Origin: Arthrobacter tumbae
GTDB lineage: Bacteria > Actinomycetota > Actinomycetes > Actinomycetales > Micrococcaceae
Reading direction: 5' to 3'
Assembly (NCBI RefSeq): GCF_016907495.1
Contig: NZ_JAFBCC010000001.1
Coordinates: 2,914,001-2,978,000, forward strand
Length of the DNA stretch: 64,000 nt
Within the stretch, counting starts at the first letter, position 1. Each line of letters starts with the position of its first letter. Below the pieces are notes generated by a model, which did not search any database, was not told where the DNA came from, and was given only the letters and a program-made list of their open reading frames with translations. A program made the position numbers and the translations under genes. Positions 48,790 through 57,591 of the stretch are shown here, piece after piece.

Positions 48790-50279
48790 AAGCACTCTGG
48801 TGCGAGCAGGCCTGGCTGGAGTCCGGGGAGATTGCGGCGGGCGTGCGGGCAGAGTTCGATGAGCGCGGCGTCGTCCGCAACGTCATCACAGGCACGGAAC
48901 CCGGACCTGACGACCTGCGGCTGGACGGCGTCGTCTTCCCGGCTGCGGCGAATGCACACTCGCATGCTTTCCACCGGGTTCTCCGGGGGCGGACCCACAC
49001 CGGTACGGGCACATTCTGGACGTGGCGCGAAGCAATGTACCGGGCGGCCGGTGTTCTCACCCCGGAGCTGTACGAGGAACTCGCCACTGCCGTCTACACC
49101 GAAATGGTCACCGCCGGCTGGACCAGCGTCGCCGAATTCCACTACGTGCACCACAGGCAGGATGGAACGGGGTACGGCAAGCCGCGTACCGAGCCGCCAA
49201 CAAGTTCCCGGCCGCAAAAAAGATTTGAACTGCCAACAGAACCAGCGCGATTGCACGACGACGGCCCGCACGCCATGGAGCTGGCGCTCGCCCGCGCCGC
49301 GGTCACAGCCGGCATCCGGCTTACGCTGCTGGACACCTGCTATCTTTCCTCCGGCTTCGGTGCGCCGGTGCTGCCCGAACAGGCACGCTTCACTGACGGC
49401 AGTGCCGAAGCGTGGCTCACCCGGTGGCACTCCCTCCGCACCGCCATCACGGGCAGTTTCGATGCCTCCCAGGTATCCGTCGGCGCAGCCCTGCACTCCG
49501 TGCGCGCGGTCGATGAACCTGCACTCGCGCACATCGCACAACACCTTCCCGCAGATGTGCCCCTGCACATCCACCTTTCCGAGCAGCCCGCCGAGAACCG
49601 CGACTGCGTCGAGAGGACCGGAACCACACCGGCAGGGCTGCTGGCGAAGCATCACCTGCTCTCGGAACGGTTGACGGTGGTCCATGCCACGCACCTGACC
49701 GCCCAGGACGTCGAGCTCCTCGGCCAGGCGCGGGTTACCGTAGCGATGTGTCCCACCACGGAGGCGGATCTCGCCGACGGTATCGGCCCCGCACACGCTC
49801 TGCAGGATGCCGGTGCGGTGGTGGCTCTGGGCACCGACCAGCATGCCGTCGTCGACCCCTGGCTTGAAATGCGGGCCCTGGAACACGGCGAGCGGCTGGC
49901 CAGCGGGCGACGTGGACGGTTCTCGCCCGCTGAACTGGTGCGCGCGGCTGCCAGCGGCGGGGCACGTTCGCAGGGACGGCCGGCAGCCGGCCTGGCGCCG
50001 GGACGGGTCTGCGACCTGGTCGCACTCGACCCTCGAACTGCACGGACGGCCGGATCTTCCCCCGCCCAGCTCGTCCTGACGGCCACAGCGCAGGATGTCA
50101 CCGCCGTCGTCGTCGGTGGGGAAGTGGTTGCCCGGAACGGGCACCACACGCGGCTGGGGGATCCGGGCACGCTGCTCGCCGCGGCGATCGCACGGATGGA
50201 TGCGGCGGCAGCACCGAGCAACGCACCACCGAGCAACGCACCACCGGGGAACGCAACAAGGGAGAAGGCAGACTCATGA
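48786..50279 (+). CDS. hutF: Formimidoylglutamate deiminase
   Basis: 497 residues from GTG 48786, overlapping the M20 stop. Amidohydrolase-superfamily deaminase with an N-terminal metal site ANAHSHAFHRVLRG (about 56-68), then LHIHLSEQPAENRDC, VVHATHLTAQDVELLG, and the late GTDQHAVVDPWLEMRALEHGERL. HutF turns N-formimino-glutamate into N-formylglutamate plus ammonia. A FW-TWRE segment near 79 is typical of the family. The C-terminal 25 residues (APSNAPPSNAPPGNATREKADS) are a low-complexity extension made by 15-bp repeats. Its TGA overlaps hutI. Confidence 0.93.
   Translation: MKALWCEQAWLESGEIAAGVRAEFDERGVVRNVITGTEPGPDDLRLDGVVFPAAANAHSHAFHRVLRGRTHTGTGTFWTWREAMYRAAGVLTPELYEELATAVYTEMVTAGWTSVAEFHYVHHRQDGTGYGKPRTEPPTSSRPQKRFELPTEPARLHDDGPHAMELALARAAVTAGIRLTLLDTCYLSSGFGAPVLPEQARFTDGSAEAWLTRWHSLRTAITGSFDASQVSVGAALHSVRAVDEPALAHIAQHLPADVPLHIHLSEQPAENRDCVERTGTTPAGLLAKHHLLSERLTVVHATHLTAQDVELLGQARVTVAMCPTTEADLADGIGPAHALQDAGAVVALGTDQHAVVDPWLEMRALEHGERLASGRRGRFSPAELVRAAASGGARSQGRPAAGLAPGRVCDLVALDPRTARTAGSSPAQLVLTATAQDVTAVVVGGEVVARNGHHTRLGDPGTLLAAAIARMDAAAAPSNAPPSNAPPGNATREKADS
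50211..50252 (+). repeat. 15-bp in-frame tandem repeats at the hutF 3' end
   Basis: GCACCGAGCAAC (50211-50222), then GCACCACCGAGCAAC (50223-50237) and GCACCACCGGGGAAC (50238-50252). They encode an NAPPS/NAPPG tail immediately before the overlapping hutI start. Confidence 0.8.
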
Positions 50280-51490
50280 CGGGCGCTACTACGGTCATCA
50301 CCGGCATCGGCGAGCTCATGACGCAGGACGCCGAGCAGCGGGTGCTGAAGGATGCGGCGATTGTGTTCGAGGGTGAGCGGATCGCCTGGCTCGGGCCCGC
50401 CGGGAACGCTCCTGCCGCTGATACCCGGTACGACGCCGGTGGACGCGCCTGCCTGCCCGGTTGGGTGGACAGCCACACGCACCTGGTTTTCGCCGGCGAT
50501 CGGACCGCCGAATTCGAAGCTCGCATGGCGGGGCAGTCCTACGCGGCGGGTGGAATCTCCGTGACGGTGGATGCAACTCGGCGCGCGTCGGACGAGGAAC
50601 TCGGCGCGCTCGTCGCGCAGCGGGTGGCCGTTGCCGCAGCCGGCGGAACCACCTACCTCGAGACGAAGACCGGCTACGGCCTCGATGTCGAGGAAGAAGC
50701 CCGCAGCGCACGGATCGCTGCCGCAACAGCTGACGAGGTGACTTTCCTTGGTGCGCACCTGGTTCCGCAGGGGTGGAGTGCCGACGACTACGTTCGAACC
50801 GTCACCGGCCCCATGCTCAGCGCCGTCCGGCCCCACGTGCAGTGGGCTGATGTGTTCTGTGAAACCGGCGCGTTCACACCCGACCAGAGCCGGGAAGTGC
50901 TCCGCGCGTGCCGGGATGCGGGTCTGGGACTCCGGGTCCACGGCAACCAGCTGGGACCGGGGGAGGGTGTGCGGCTTGCTGTGGAGGAGGCAGCGGCCAG
51001 CGTCGATCACGTGAACTACCTGACGTCGTCGGACCTTGATGCGCTTGCCGGTTCGTGGTCCGGCTGGGAGGGTGATTCCGGTAGTCGGGGGACGGTGGCA
51101 ACATGCCTGCCCGCGTGCGATCTGTCCACACGGCAACCCCTCGCGCCCGCCCGTCAGCTTCTCGATGCCGGTGTACCCATCGCGCTTGCCTCGAACTGCA
51201 ACCCCGGAACGTCCTACACCACGTCCATGGCGTTCTGCGTGGCCACGGCCGTGCTGCAGATGGGACTGACGGTTGCCGAAGCCGTCCGTGCGGCAACCTA
51301 CGGCGGTGCGCTTGCCCTCCACCGCGAGCAGACAACCGACGACGGTGGCCGGCTGGCCGTGGGTTCGCTCGCAGTCGGACACCGGGCTGACCTGCAGCTG
51401 CTGGACGCACCGTCAGCGACCCATCTCGCCTACCGTCCGGGGATGCACCTGACGCATGCCGTGTGGCGCGACGGCCAGCGGGTCCGTTGA
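50276..51490 (+). CDS. hutI: Imidazolonepropionase
   Basis: 404 residues. Hydrolyses 4-imidazolone-5-propanoate to N-formimino-L-glutamate, the step between HutU and HutF. Zinc site WVDSHTHLVFAGDRTAEFEARMAGQSY (about 63-89), FLGAHLVP, GLRVHGNQLGPGEGVRLAVEE, VDHVNYL, and ALASNCNPGTSYTTSM. ATG overlaps the hutF TGA and GGGAGAAGG lies upstream. Last gene of the hut operon; a REP-like palindrome begins at its stop codon. Confidence 0.96.
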   Translation: MTGATTVITGIGELMTQDAEQRVLKDAAIVFEGERIAWLGPAGNAPAADTRYDAGGRACLPGWVDSHTHLVFAGDRTAEFEARMAGQSYAAGGISVTVDATRRASDEELGALVAQRVAVAAAGGTTYLETKTGYGLDVEEEARSARIAAATADEVTFLGAHLVPQGWSADDYVRTVTGPMLSAVRPHVQWADVFCETGAFTPDQSREVLRACRDAGLGLRVHGNQLGPGEGVRLAVEEAAASVDHVNYLTSSDLDALAGSWSGWEGDSGSRGTVATCLPACDLSTRQPLAPARQLLDAGVPIALASNCNPGTSYTTSMAFCVATAVLQMGLTVAEAVRAATYGGALALHREQTTDDGGRLAVGSLAVGHRADLQLLDAPSATHLAYRPGMHLTHAVWRDGQRVR

Positions 51491-51550
51491 GTTTTTGTCG
51501 CCTAGCTGCTGTTTTACGATGCTCGGAACAGCAAGTAGGCGACAAAAACT
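51490..51550. repeat. REP-like palindromic element, copy B
   Basis: Arms 51490-51513 and 51527-51550 pair at 22 of 24 positions around a 13-base loop and share the GTTTTTGTCGCCTAG core with copy A at 26093-26157. It starts on the last base of the hutI stop codon and may double as its terminator. Confidence 0.82.
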
Positions 51551-51610
51551 ACCCGGGGAACCGTTTTTGTACGCTTTGGCAAGCACCGAAGCGTACGGCA
51601 CCATGAAGGC

Positions 51611-52399
51611 ATGCCAACCGCCAAAACCAGCCAGCCGTCGTCGTTGTCGTCAACCGCCGGCAGGAAACGCCTCAAAGCGGAGATCCTGATTGTCCTTGGC
51701 CTGTCCCTGGGCCAGGCTGGGGTCTACGCCGTGGTGGAGCTGATCGACAAGCTGACCCGCGCGCCCCTGTCCGCCCAGACCACCCGGCTCAATCCGGTTC
51801 TGGACGACCGGCAGTACTTCGACCTCACCTACCAATTGCTGAACATCTTTTTTGCGCTGGTTCCCGTGGTGCTTGTGCTCTTCCTGCTCACCGAGCCGGG
51901 TAAGTCGGCGTTCCGCCGCATCGGCTTCACCTTCAGCAAGCCGAAGGTCGACTTTGGCCTGGGTGTGGGGCTCGCCGCGGTGATCGGTGTGGGAACACTA
52001 GGGGTGTACGCCGCAGGCCGGGCGTTGGGACTCACCACTGCGATCATCCCGACGGCGCTTGACACCTACTGGTGGACGCTGCCGGTACTGGTGCTTTCGG
52101 CCGTCCGCCATGCGGTGCTCGAAGAGGTGATTGTGGTGGGCTACCTTTTTGAGCGGCTCCGGGAACTGGGCTGGTCGGTTCCGGTGATCATTGTGGTTTC
52201 GGCGCTCCTGCGCGGGAGCTACCACCTGTACCAGGGGATCGGCCCGTTCATCGGCAACGTAATCATGGGCCTTATCTTCGGCTACGCCTACACGCGTACC
52301 AAGCGGGTGATGCCGCTGGTCATAGCCCACGCGCTGCTCGATATTGCCGGCTTTGTGGGCTTCGCGATCTTCGGCCCGGCCATCGGCATTGGGAACTAG
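51611..52399 (+). CDS. CPBP-family intramembrane metalloprotease
   Basis: 262 residues; about eight hydrophobic segments. The Abi/CPBP motifs are present: the EE pair in HAVLEEVIVVGYLFERL near 175-180, RGSYHLYQG supplying a His, and VIAHALLDIAGFVGF supplying the last His and Asp. Prokaryotic members are glutamate-dependent intramembrane proteases with varied roles (bacteriocin self-immunity, protein maturation); the role here is unknown. The ribosome site is weak. No functional neighbour suggests a substrate. Confidence 0.88.
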   Translation: MPTAKTSQPSSLSSTAGRKRLKAEILIVLGLSLGQAGVYAVVELIDKLTRAPLSAQTTRLNPVLDDRQYFDLTYQLLNIFFALVPVVLVLFLLTEPGKSAFRRIGFTFSKPKVDFGLGVGLAAVIGVGTLGVYAAGRALGLTTAIIPTALDTYWWTLPVLVLSAVRHAVLEEVIVVGYLFERLRELGWSVPVIIVVSALLRGSYHLYQGIGPFIGNVIMGLIFGYAYTRTKRVMPLVIAHALLDIAGFVGFAIFGPAIGIGN

Positions 52400-52491
52400 C
52401 GCCGCGATCGGCGTCGTGAGCTAGCCGCATCGGGACCTAGCGCTGCGACCGGTTTCGGGAGCCTGCGAACCAGTCCCGCGAAAGTCCCGCA

Positions 52492-53133
52492 CTAGATCCG
52501 GACTGCACCCTTCGGCGTTTCGAACGCTACTGACATGATGCCGGGCGTGCCGTTGGGAGCGATCCACTCGACGTCGACGTCATCCAGGGGGTGGCTGACG
52601 GGAGTGCCGAGCCATTCCGTGACGCGTTCAGCGGACCCGGCGATGGTCAGTGCGCTGAGGCGCGCTGACGCGGCCCGAGCGTGGGACGGGTGAAGGGATT
52701 CCGTGCCGTCGTCCCAGCGAATCATGTAGGGGACCTGGGGGTCAGCGATGAGGCCCTTGATGCCGATCTGCTGCCAGGTCAGCTCCTGCCCGTCGGGGAA
52801 CTTGCGGTTCCCGGGAACGGCACTGCGGCCAAGGCGATCCTCGAACGGTGCGAGGTCATCAACGGCAACACACCAGCCCATCCAGCCGCCGCCTGCCTCG
52901 GACCGTGCCCGCACAGCCTGGCCGAACGGAGCCTTGTCCGATGCGGGATGGTCGAGGACTTCGACGACCTCGAGGTACTGGCCATTGACCAACGGGACAA
53001 TCATGTTGCGGGTACCAAACCGCGGGTGTACTCCACCCTTGACGAATTCAACACCGAGGGCGTCGGCAATCCGTTCCGCAGTAGCAGTCAGACCGTCGGG
53101 TTCGCAGGCATAAGACACATGATCCAGGCGCAT
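52492..53133 (-). CDS. Glyoxalase-like (VOC superfamily) protein
   Basis: 213 residues. Begins LDHVSYACEPDGLTATAERIADALGVEFVKGGVHPRFGTRNMIVPLVNGQYLEVVEVLDHP, the glyoxalase_3-like pattern with His3-type and Glu metal ligands (DHV, YLEVVE). The second half (PYMIRWDDGTESLHPSH, VEWIAPNGTPGIMSVAFETPKG) completes a second module. No catalytic assignment is possible. Divergent from metX across a 521-base intergenic region. Confidence 0.83.
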   Translation of the reverse strand: MRLDHVSYACEPDGLTATAERIADALGVEFVKGGVHPRFGTRNMIVPLVNGQYLEVVEVLDHPASDKAPFGQAVRARSEAGGGWMGWCVAVDDLAPFEDRLGRSAVPGNRKFPDGQELTWQQIGIKGLIADPQVPYMIRWDDGTESLHPSHARAASARLSALTIAGSAERVTEWLGTPVSHPLDDVDVEWIAPNGTPGIMSVAFETPKGAVRI

Positions 53134-53300
53134 GGCCCCATTTTGGCACTTTGTGATGGACGCCTCGACTAAGGGTTACCTAAGTCACATTCAGGTGGCG
53201 GGTGCCACAAGCAAAACCCAAGGTCAGAGCCGGATAGTTGCTTCTGACAGGTAGCCCGGTTCCGAGACCGCCGGAGCTTCCTGCCCGGGACGCCCACTGG
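53134..53300. other. Non-coding stretch upstream of the glyoxalase-like gene
   Basis: Apart from presumed promoter DNA for the minus-strand gene, I see no gene, RNA or clear repeat here. The remainder of the 53134-53654 gap contains a hairpin (53309-53358), two copies of GTGAGCGCCGGCC (about 53381 and 53431) and the SAM-IV riboswitch. Confidence 0.5.
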
Positions 53301-53308
53301 GCCTCCCC

Positions 53309-53358
53309 CTTGAGTGGGGCCGACCGTTTTCCCATAGACGAGAGCGGCCCCACTCAAG
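53309..53358. repeat. Long-arm inverted repeat upstream of the riboswitch
   Basis: CTTGAGTGGGGCCG (53309-53322) and CGGCCCCACTCAAG (53345-53358) are perfectly complementary around a 22-base loop. It could be a repeat element or a terminator protecting the metX leader from upstream transcripts. Confidence 0.65.
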
Positions 53359-53501
53359 CATCTTTGGCGGTGCCGGCCATCGTGAGCGCCGGCCTTCGGG
53401 CGCCGGGTCATCGTTTCGCCGCCCGCCCTCGTGAGCGCCGGCCGACTTTCACCGCACGTCACAATAGTTGCTCTCACCCGGGCTGGTCGGGTTTGCTTGA
53501 A

Positions 53502-53634
53502 CGAGGTAACGAGTGACAGTGCGGCGGGTTCTGCCCGCCATCAGCCCCGGCTTGCTGTCCGGCAACCCTCCCTCGCGGCGGGGTGCCCCGGGTGACGACC
53601 AGGCCCTGCACGCAGTGTGCAGGAGCAAGCGCGA
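53502..53634 (+). ncRNA. SAM-IV riboswitch controlling metX
   Basis: The stretch from GAGTGACAG (53511) through AGCCCCGGCTTGCTGTCCGG, CAACCCTCC, CGCGGCGGGGTGCCCCGGGTGACGACCAGG to GCAAGCGCG reproduces the conserved core order of actinobacterial SAM-IV riboswitches, including the final pseudoknot-forming GCAAGCGC. It ends about 20 bases before the metX start. SAM-IV RNAs bind S-adenosylmethionine and switch off methionine-biosynthesis genes. Identified by recall of the conserved core; boundaries are approximate. Confidence 0.88.
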
Positions 53635-53654
53635 TTCAGTAAGGCGGCAGGGTT

Positions 53655-54854
53655 TTGACAGGCATCACCACAGCGGTTCCGCAGCCGGAAGCGGAGATTG
53701 TTGACGGCGTCGTCGTGCAGCGGCTCCGGATCGGCCCGCTGGCGCTGGAAACGGGCGGGAATCTGCCTGACGTCGTCCTTGCCTACGAGACATGGGGCAC
53801 GCTCAATGCCGATGCCTCCAACGCGGTGCTCATCGAGCACGCGCTCACCGGCAGTTCGCATGTAGCGCGCGGTGAGTCCGCCGAGGATGGTTGGTGGGAC
53901 GGGCTGGTGGGTCCGGGCAGGACAATCGACACGGACCGCTACTTTGTGGTGTCCATCAATATGCTGGGCGGCTGTTACGGGTCCACGGGGCCGGCATCGC
54001 TTGACCCAAATGGGCTGCCGTGGGGTTCACGGTTCCCCTTTGTCACCATCCGCGATTCCGTCCGCGCCGAGGCCCTGCTCGCAGACCTGCTCGGCATTTC
54101 CTCCTGGCACTCGGTGCTGGGCGGGTCGATGGGAGGCGCGCGGGCGCTGGAGTGGGCCGTCACTTATCCCCGGCGGGTGCAGCGGTGCGCTGTCATTGCG
54201 TGCGGGGCGGCGAGCACGGCGGAGCAGATCGCCTTCGCGCAGACGCAGGTGCAGGCCATCCGCCTCGATCCGCGGTTCACCGGGGGCGACTACTACGGAA
54301 GCGCCGGTCCCGAGGATGGGCTGGGCCTTGCCCGGCGCATCGCGCACATCACGTACCGTTCGGAGGCTGAACTCGTGCACCGGTTCGGCCGGGCAGCGCA
54401 AGGTGTGGAGGAGCCATTCGGTTCTGCGGTGCCGGGCGGGCGCGGCCGGTACCAGGTGGAGAGCTACCTGGATCATCAGGCGGAAAAGCTGGTCCGCCGG
54501 TTCGATGCCAACAGCTACGTCATCCTCACCGAAGCGTTGATGAGCCACGACGTTGCCCGTGACCGTGGCAGTCTCAGCTCTGCGCTCGCTGACACCACGG
54601 CCGAGTTCTTTATCGCCGCTGTGGATTCCGACCGCCTCTACTGGCCGCGTCAGTCCGCTGAACTGGCGTCCGCGCTACCCGGGAACGTTGCCGTCCACAC
54701 CATTGCCTCACCCATCGGCCATGATGCGTTCCTCACGGAGATCGCGCAGCTCGAGCCCGCGCTGGTGGCAGCGTTTTATAGCAACGTTCCAAGCAACACC
54801 GACGACGGCGGTGTCCAGGAGACCGCCTCAGAGTCGCGGTTGCGCGCCGGCTAG
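53655..54854 (+). CDS. metX: Homoserine O-acetyltransferase
   Basis: 399 residues from TTG 53655 with GGCAGG just upstream; no better start exists after the riboswitch. Alpha/beta hydrolase that activates homoserine with acetyl-CoA for methionine synthesis. Catalytic Ser158 lies in LGGSMGGARALEW, Asp324 in AAVDSDRLYWP and His356 in PIGHDAFLTE. LAYETWGTLNADASNAVLIEHALTGSSHVA and GGCYGSTGPAS are MetX-typical. The usual partner metY is not in the window. Expression should fall when SAM is abundant, given the riboswitch. Confidence 0.95.
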   Translation: MTGITTAVPQPEAEIVDGVVVQRLRIGPLALETGGNLPDVVLAYETWGTLNADASNAVLIEHALTGSSHVARGESAEDGWWDGLVGPGRTIDTDRYFVVSINMLGGCYGSTGPASLDPNGLPWGSRFPFVTIRDSVRAEALLADLLGISSWHSVLGGSMGGARALEWAVTYPRRVQRCAVIACGAASTAEQIAFAQTQVQAIRLDPRFTGGDYYGSAGPEDGLGLARRIAHITYRSEAELVHRFGRAAQGVEEPFGSAVPGGRGRYQVESYLDHQAEKLVRRFDANSYVILTEALMSHDVARDRGSLSSALADTTAEFFIAAVDSDRLYWPRQSAELASALPGNVAVHTIASPIGHDAFLTEIAQLEPALVAAFYSNVPSNTDDGGVQETASESRLRAG

Positions 54855-54904
54855 CGCGGCTTGGAGCCCGGCGGGCTTTCTCCCGCGCCAGGCGGGGCGC
54901 TTCC

Positions 54905-54934
54905 TTGAGCGGTCGCTATCGGCTGGCCTACGGT
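54905..54934 (+). promoter_or_regulatory. Predicted promoter of the VOC gene, possibly leaderless
   Basis: TTGAGC (54905-54910) and TACGGT (54929-54934) are 18 bp apart. The -10 ends 7 bases before ATG 54942, so transcription would start at or next to the start codon. Confidence 0.5.
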
Positions 54935-54941
54935 GAGGACC

Positions 54942-55658
54942 ATGTACCTGGAGAACCTTGTCTTCGATGCAGTTGACCCACAGCGGCTCGGCCGGTTCTG
55001 GGAGGCTGTCGTCGGCGGTGAGCGGCTCACAGACGAATTAGACGGCTTCGAAACCCGGCTCACCATCGAGGGTGGACCGGTGCTGGATCTGTGCTTCCAG
55101 CGCGTGCCGGATGCGTCACATCTTCCCCCGCGGCTTCACCTTGACCTTCCGGGCGGCAGCCGCCAAAAAGAGGAGGTCGACCGGTTAATCGGGCTGGGGG
55201 CACGACACCTCGACATAGGACAGGGAACTGTTCCCTGGGTGGTGCTTGCTGATCCGGAGGGCAATCCATGTTGCGTGATGGATGACAGGGCGGTGTATTC
55301 GGAATCCGGACCTATCGCGTCGCTGCCTCTCGATTCCTCCGACCCGGACAGGGATGCGGCGTTCTGGTCCTGGCTGACGGGGTGGACACAGGTGGACGGG
55401 GCGCCACGAATCCTGCGCCATCCATCAATGCGTGGCCCCCTTTTTGAGCTGTGTCCTGAACCGGAGCCGAAAGGTCAGGAGAAGAACCGGATGCATCTCG
55501 ACGTCCGGCTTGAGGCTGGAGATTCTTTCGATGAAATTGCGACGGGCATCGCCGAGCGCGGCGGTAGCGAGATCCGGCCGGACTGGGGTGAACTGCCGTG
55601 GAGGATCTTCAGCGACCCGTCGGGCAACGAGCTGTGCGTGCTGCCGGCGGGTTCGTGA
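54942..55658 (+). CDS. VOC-family protein with two glyoxalase-like modules
   Basis: 238 residues from ATG 54942; GTG 54933 in frame is less likely because it overlaps the -10. Two VOC modules: the first has LENLVFDAVDPQRLGRFWEAVVGGERL and WVVLADPEGNPCCV; the second has IASLPLDSSDPDRDAAFWSWLTGW, NRMHLDVRL and RIFSDPSGNELCVLP. This D-P-x-x-x-A-x-FW pattern is common in actinobacterial multi-copy VOC proteins. No substrate assigned. Third VOC-type gene in the window. Confidence 0.87.
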   Translation: MYLENLVFDAVDPQRLGRFWEAVVGGERLTDELDGFETRLTIEGGPVLDLCFQRVPDASHLPPRLHLDLPGGSRQKEEVDRLIGLGARHLDIGQGTVPWVVLADPEGNPCCVMDDRAVYSESGPIASLPLDSSDPDRDAAFWSWLTGWTQVDGAPRILRHPSMRGPLFELCPEPEPKGQEKNRMHLDVRLEAGDSFDEIATGIAERGGSEIRPDWGELPWRIFSDPSGNELCVLPAGS

Positions 55659-55805
55659 TGGACCGGTGCAGTAATGCAGGTTCAGGACGGAGGCGTTCTA
55701 TTGCGATTACCGCCGATCCTTTGAGAGTGGGCGCCGATGGCACACTTTGGTCCCGGCAGTAGGTTCAATCCGAGAATGTCGGTGGTGGGTGATTGACTGT
55801 TTTGT

Positions 55806-57500
55806 ATGGGAATTGGGGTTGGTGAGTCGCTTGAGGACACCTTTCGGGTGAGTCTTGAGGATGGCTATGCTCAGGCGGATGCGACGTGGCCTGACGACCT
55901 GTTGGAGCAGGCCGTTTTTGGTGAGGCGTCGGAGTTGGATGATTCCGGTGTTGATGATCATGCCCGGGCGCGTATTGAGGATGCTTCCCCGGTGGGGTTG
56001 GTGTACCGGTTGGAGGAGGGGACGTCGCCGCACGCCCGGGAGGCGGCGTTGGGTGGGCAGGGCCGTGGTTTGGCTGAGACGTTGGATTTGTTGCGGGTGG
56101 CTGACCGGTTGGGGGCGTGGGTCGCTGCCCGGCAGGCGTCGCTGACCGCTGAGGTGTTTCATCAGGTCCACCTTTCGGAGATTTATGACACTGGGGTCCG
56201 TGCCGCTGAGATCCGGCGCACGGAAGCAGCTGCCGCCGAAGCCGCCGAAGCTGGTGCTGGTGCTTCCGGGGCGCCGGGTGCTGATGTTCTTGGCCATGCT
56301 GCGGGTGTTGCCGCTCGTGCGGCGGTGGCGGGTCGGGTGGATGCAGGGTTTTCGTTTATGGTGGCGGTGCAGGAGATCGCGCCGTTGTTGCGGGTGCCGG
56401 GGAGGACGGCGTCGCGGTTACTCGGTGATGCGTTACGGCTGACGGAGGATCTCCCGGCGACGTGGGAGGCCCTTGATACGGGCCGGATCAGTGCTGTGCA
56501 GGCGCAGGTGATTGTGGATGAGTCGGGGTGTATCCCGGCGGGGGCGGTTGCCGGGTTCGAGGAGACGGTGTTGGGAAGCGCTGGCGGGTTGACCCGTCCG
56601 AAGTTGACTCGGCGGTGTCGGCGGTTGCGGGAGGAACTGCACCCGGAATCGATCACTGTGCGTAAGGTCCGGGCGGTGAGGGATCGGGAGGTTCTGGTGC
56701 AGGCGGAGCAGGACGGTATGGCCTGGTTGAACGCGTATCTTCCCGCGGAGCAGGCGCACGGTATTTTCAACCGGGTGGACGCCGCGGCCCGGTCGTTGCA
56801 GGGCCCGGACGAGTCCCGTACTTTGGCGCAGTTGCGTGCAGATGTGTTCGCTGACGTGCTGACCCACACCTGCACTGGGGACCCGAAACGGGGTACCGGT
56901 TTCCGTGGGATTGGAGCCACGGTGTTTGTCACCGTGCCGGTGATGACTCTCCTGGGCCACTCACGCACCGACTGGCAGAAGAAACCCGAAGACACCACGG
57001 CAACCAGCACCGCCGCTGGAGCCGCTGCCGGACCGGTCACCGCCCCGAATGTCGCCGTCCCGGACGTTGCGGGTTGTGAGAGCGGCCTGTTGGAAGGATA
57101 TGGTCCCATCGATCCGGAAACGGCCCGGAACCTCGCCGGACACGCACCGAGTTTCACCCGGATCCTCGTCCACCCCGAGACGGGGGCGGTGCTCAGTGTC
57201 GGCAGGGACAGATACCGGCCGCCGAAGCACTTGCAGGACTGGGTGCGGATCACCAATCCGACGTGTATTCATCCGGGGTGTAACCGGTCGTCGTGGTCCT
57301 GCGAAATCGACCACATCACCCCGTGGGCACACGGCGGACAAACGTCGCTGGAAAACCTCGGGCCCCGGTGCGAACTCCACCACATGCTCAAAACCGAAGG
57401 CATCTGGCCCGCCGGCACAGACGACAACGGAAACCACCACGTCACCTCACCCGGCGGGAAAACCTACACCATCCCACCCGAACCACCACCACCCTTTTAG
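55806..57500 (+). CDS. DUF222/HNH endonuclease-domain protein
   Basis: 564 residues. N-terminal DUF222 region (LLRVPGRTASRLLGDALRLTEDLPATWEALDTGRISAVQAQVIVDES) and a complete C-terminal HNH: CIHPGCNRSSWSCEIDHITPWAHGGQTSLENLGPRCELHHMLKT. The start ATG 55806 is tentative; the conserved part begins near residue 75. It shares architecture but not close sequence with the gene at 31001-32668. Codon use is slightly richer in T-ending codons than its neighbours, hinting at independent acquisition. Biological role of the family unsettled. Confidence 0.87.
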   Translation: MGIGVGESLEDTFRVSLEDGYAQADATWPDDLLEQAVFGEASELDDSGVDDHARARIEDASPVGLVYRLEEGTSPHAREAALGGQGRGLAETLDLLRVADRLGAWVAARQASLTAEVFHQVHLSEIYDTGVRAAEIRRTEAAAAEAAEAGAGASGAPGADVLGHAAGVAARAAVAGRVDAGFSFMVAVQEIAPLLRVPGRTASRLLGDALRLTEDLPATWEALDTGRISAVQAQVIVDESGCIPAGAVAGFEETVLGSAGGLTRPKLTRRCRRLREELHPESITVRKVRAVRDREVLVQAEQDGMAWLNAYLPAEQAHGIFNRVDAAARSLQGPDESRTLAQLRADVFADVLTHTCTGDPKRGTGFRGIGATVFVTVPVMTLLGHSRTDWQKKPEDTTATSTAAGAAAGPVTAPNVAVPDVAGCESGLLEGYGPIDPETARNLAGHAPSFTRILVHPETGAVLSVGRDRYRPPKHLQDWVRITNPTCIHPGCNRSSWSCEIDHITPWAHGGQTSLENLGPRCELHHMLKTEGIWPAGTDDNGNHHVTSPGGKTYTIPPEPPPPF

Positions 57501-57591
57501 CCAGGAGGGAAAGGAAAGGGAGGGGAAGGACGTAGGTCCCCTCCGGGAAGGGGGACAACAGGAGCGGGTTCCGCCGTGCCACTATGGAGCA

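Noticed and set aside
53169..53516. Open frames on both strands in the metX upstream gap
   Set aside because: They cross the inverted repeat, lack ribosome sites and show no domain.
53513..53704. Open frame starting at GTG 53513
   Set aside because: It lies within the SAM-IV riboswitch and runs out of frame into metX; no family resemblance.
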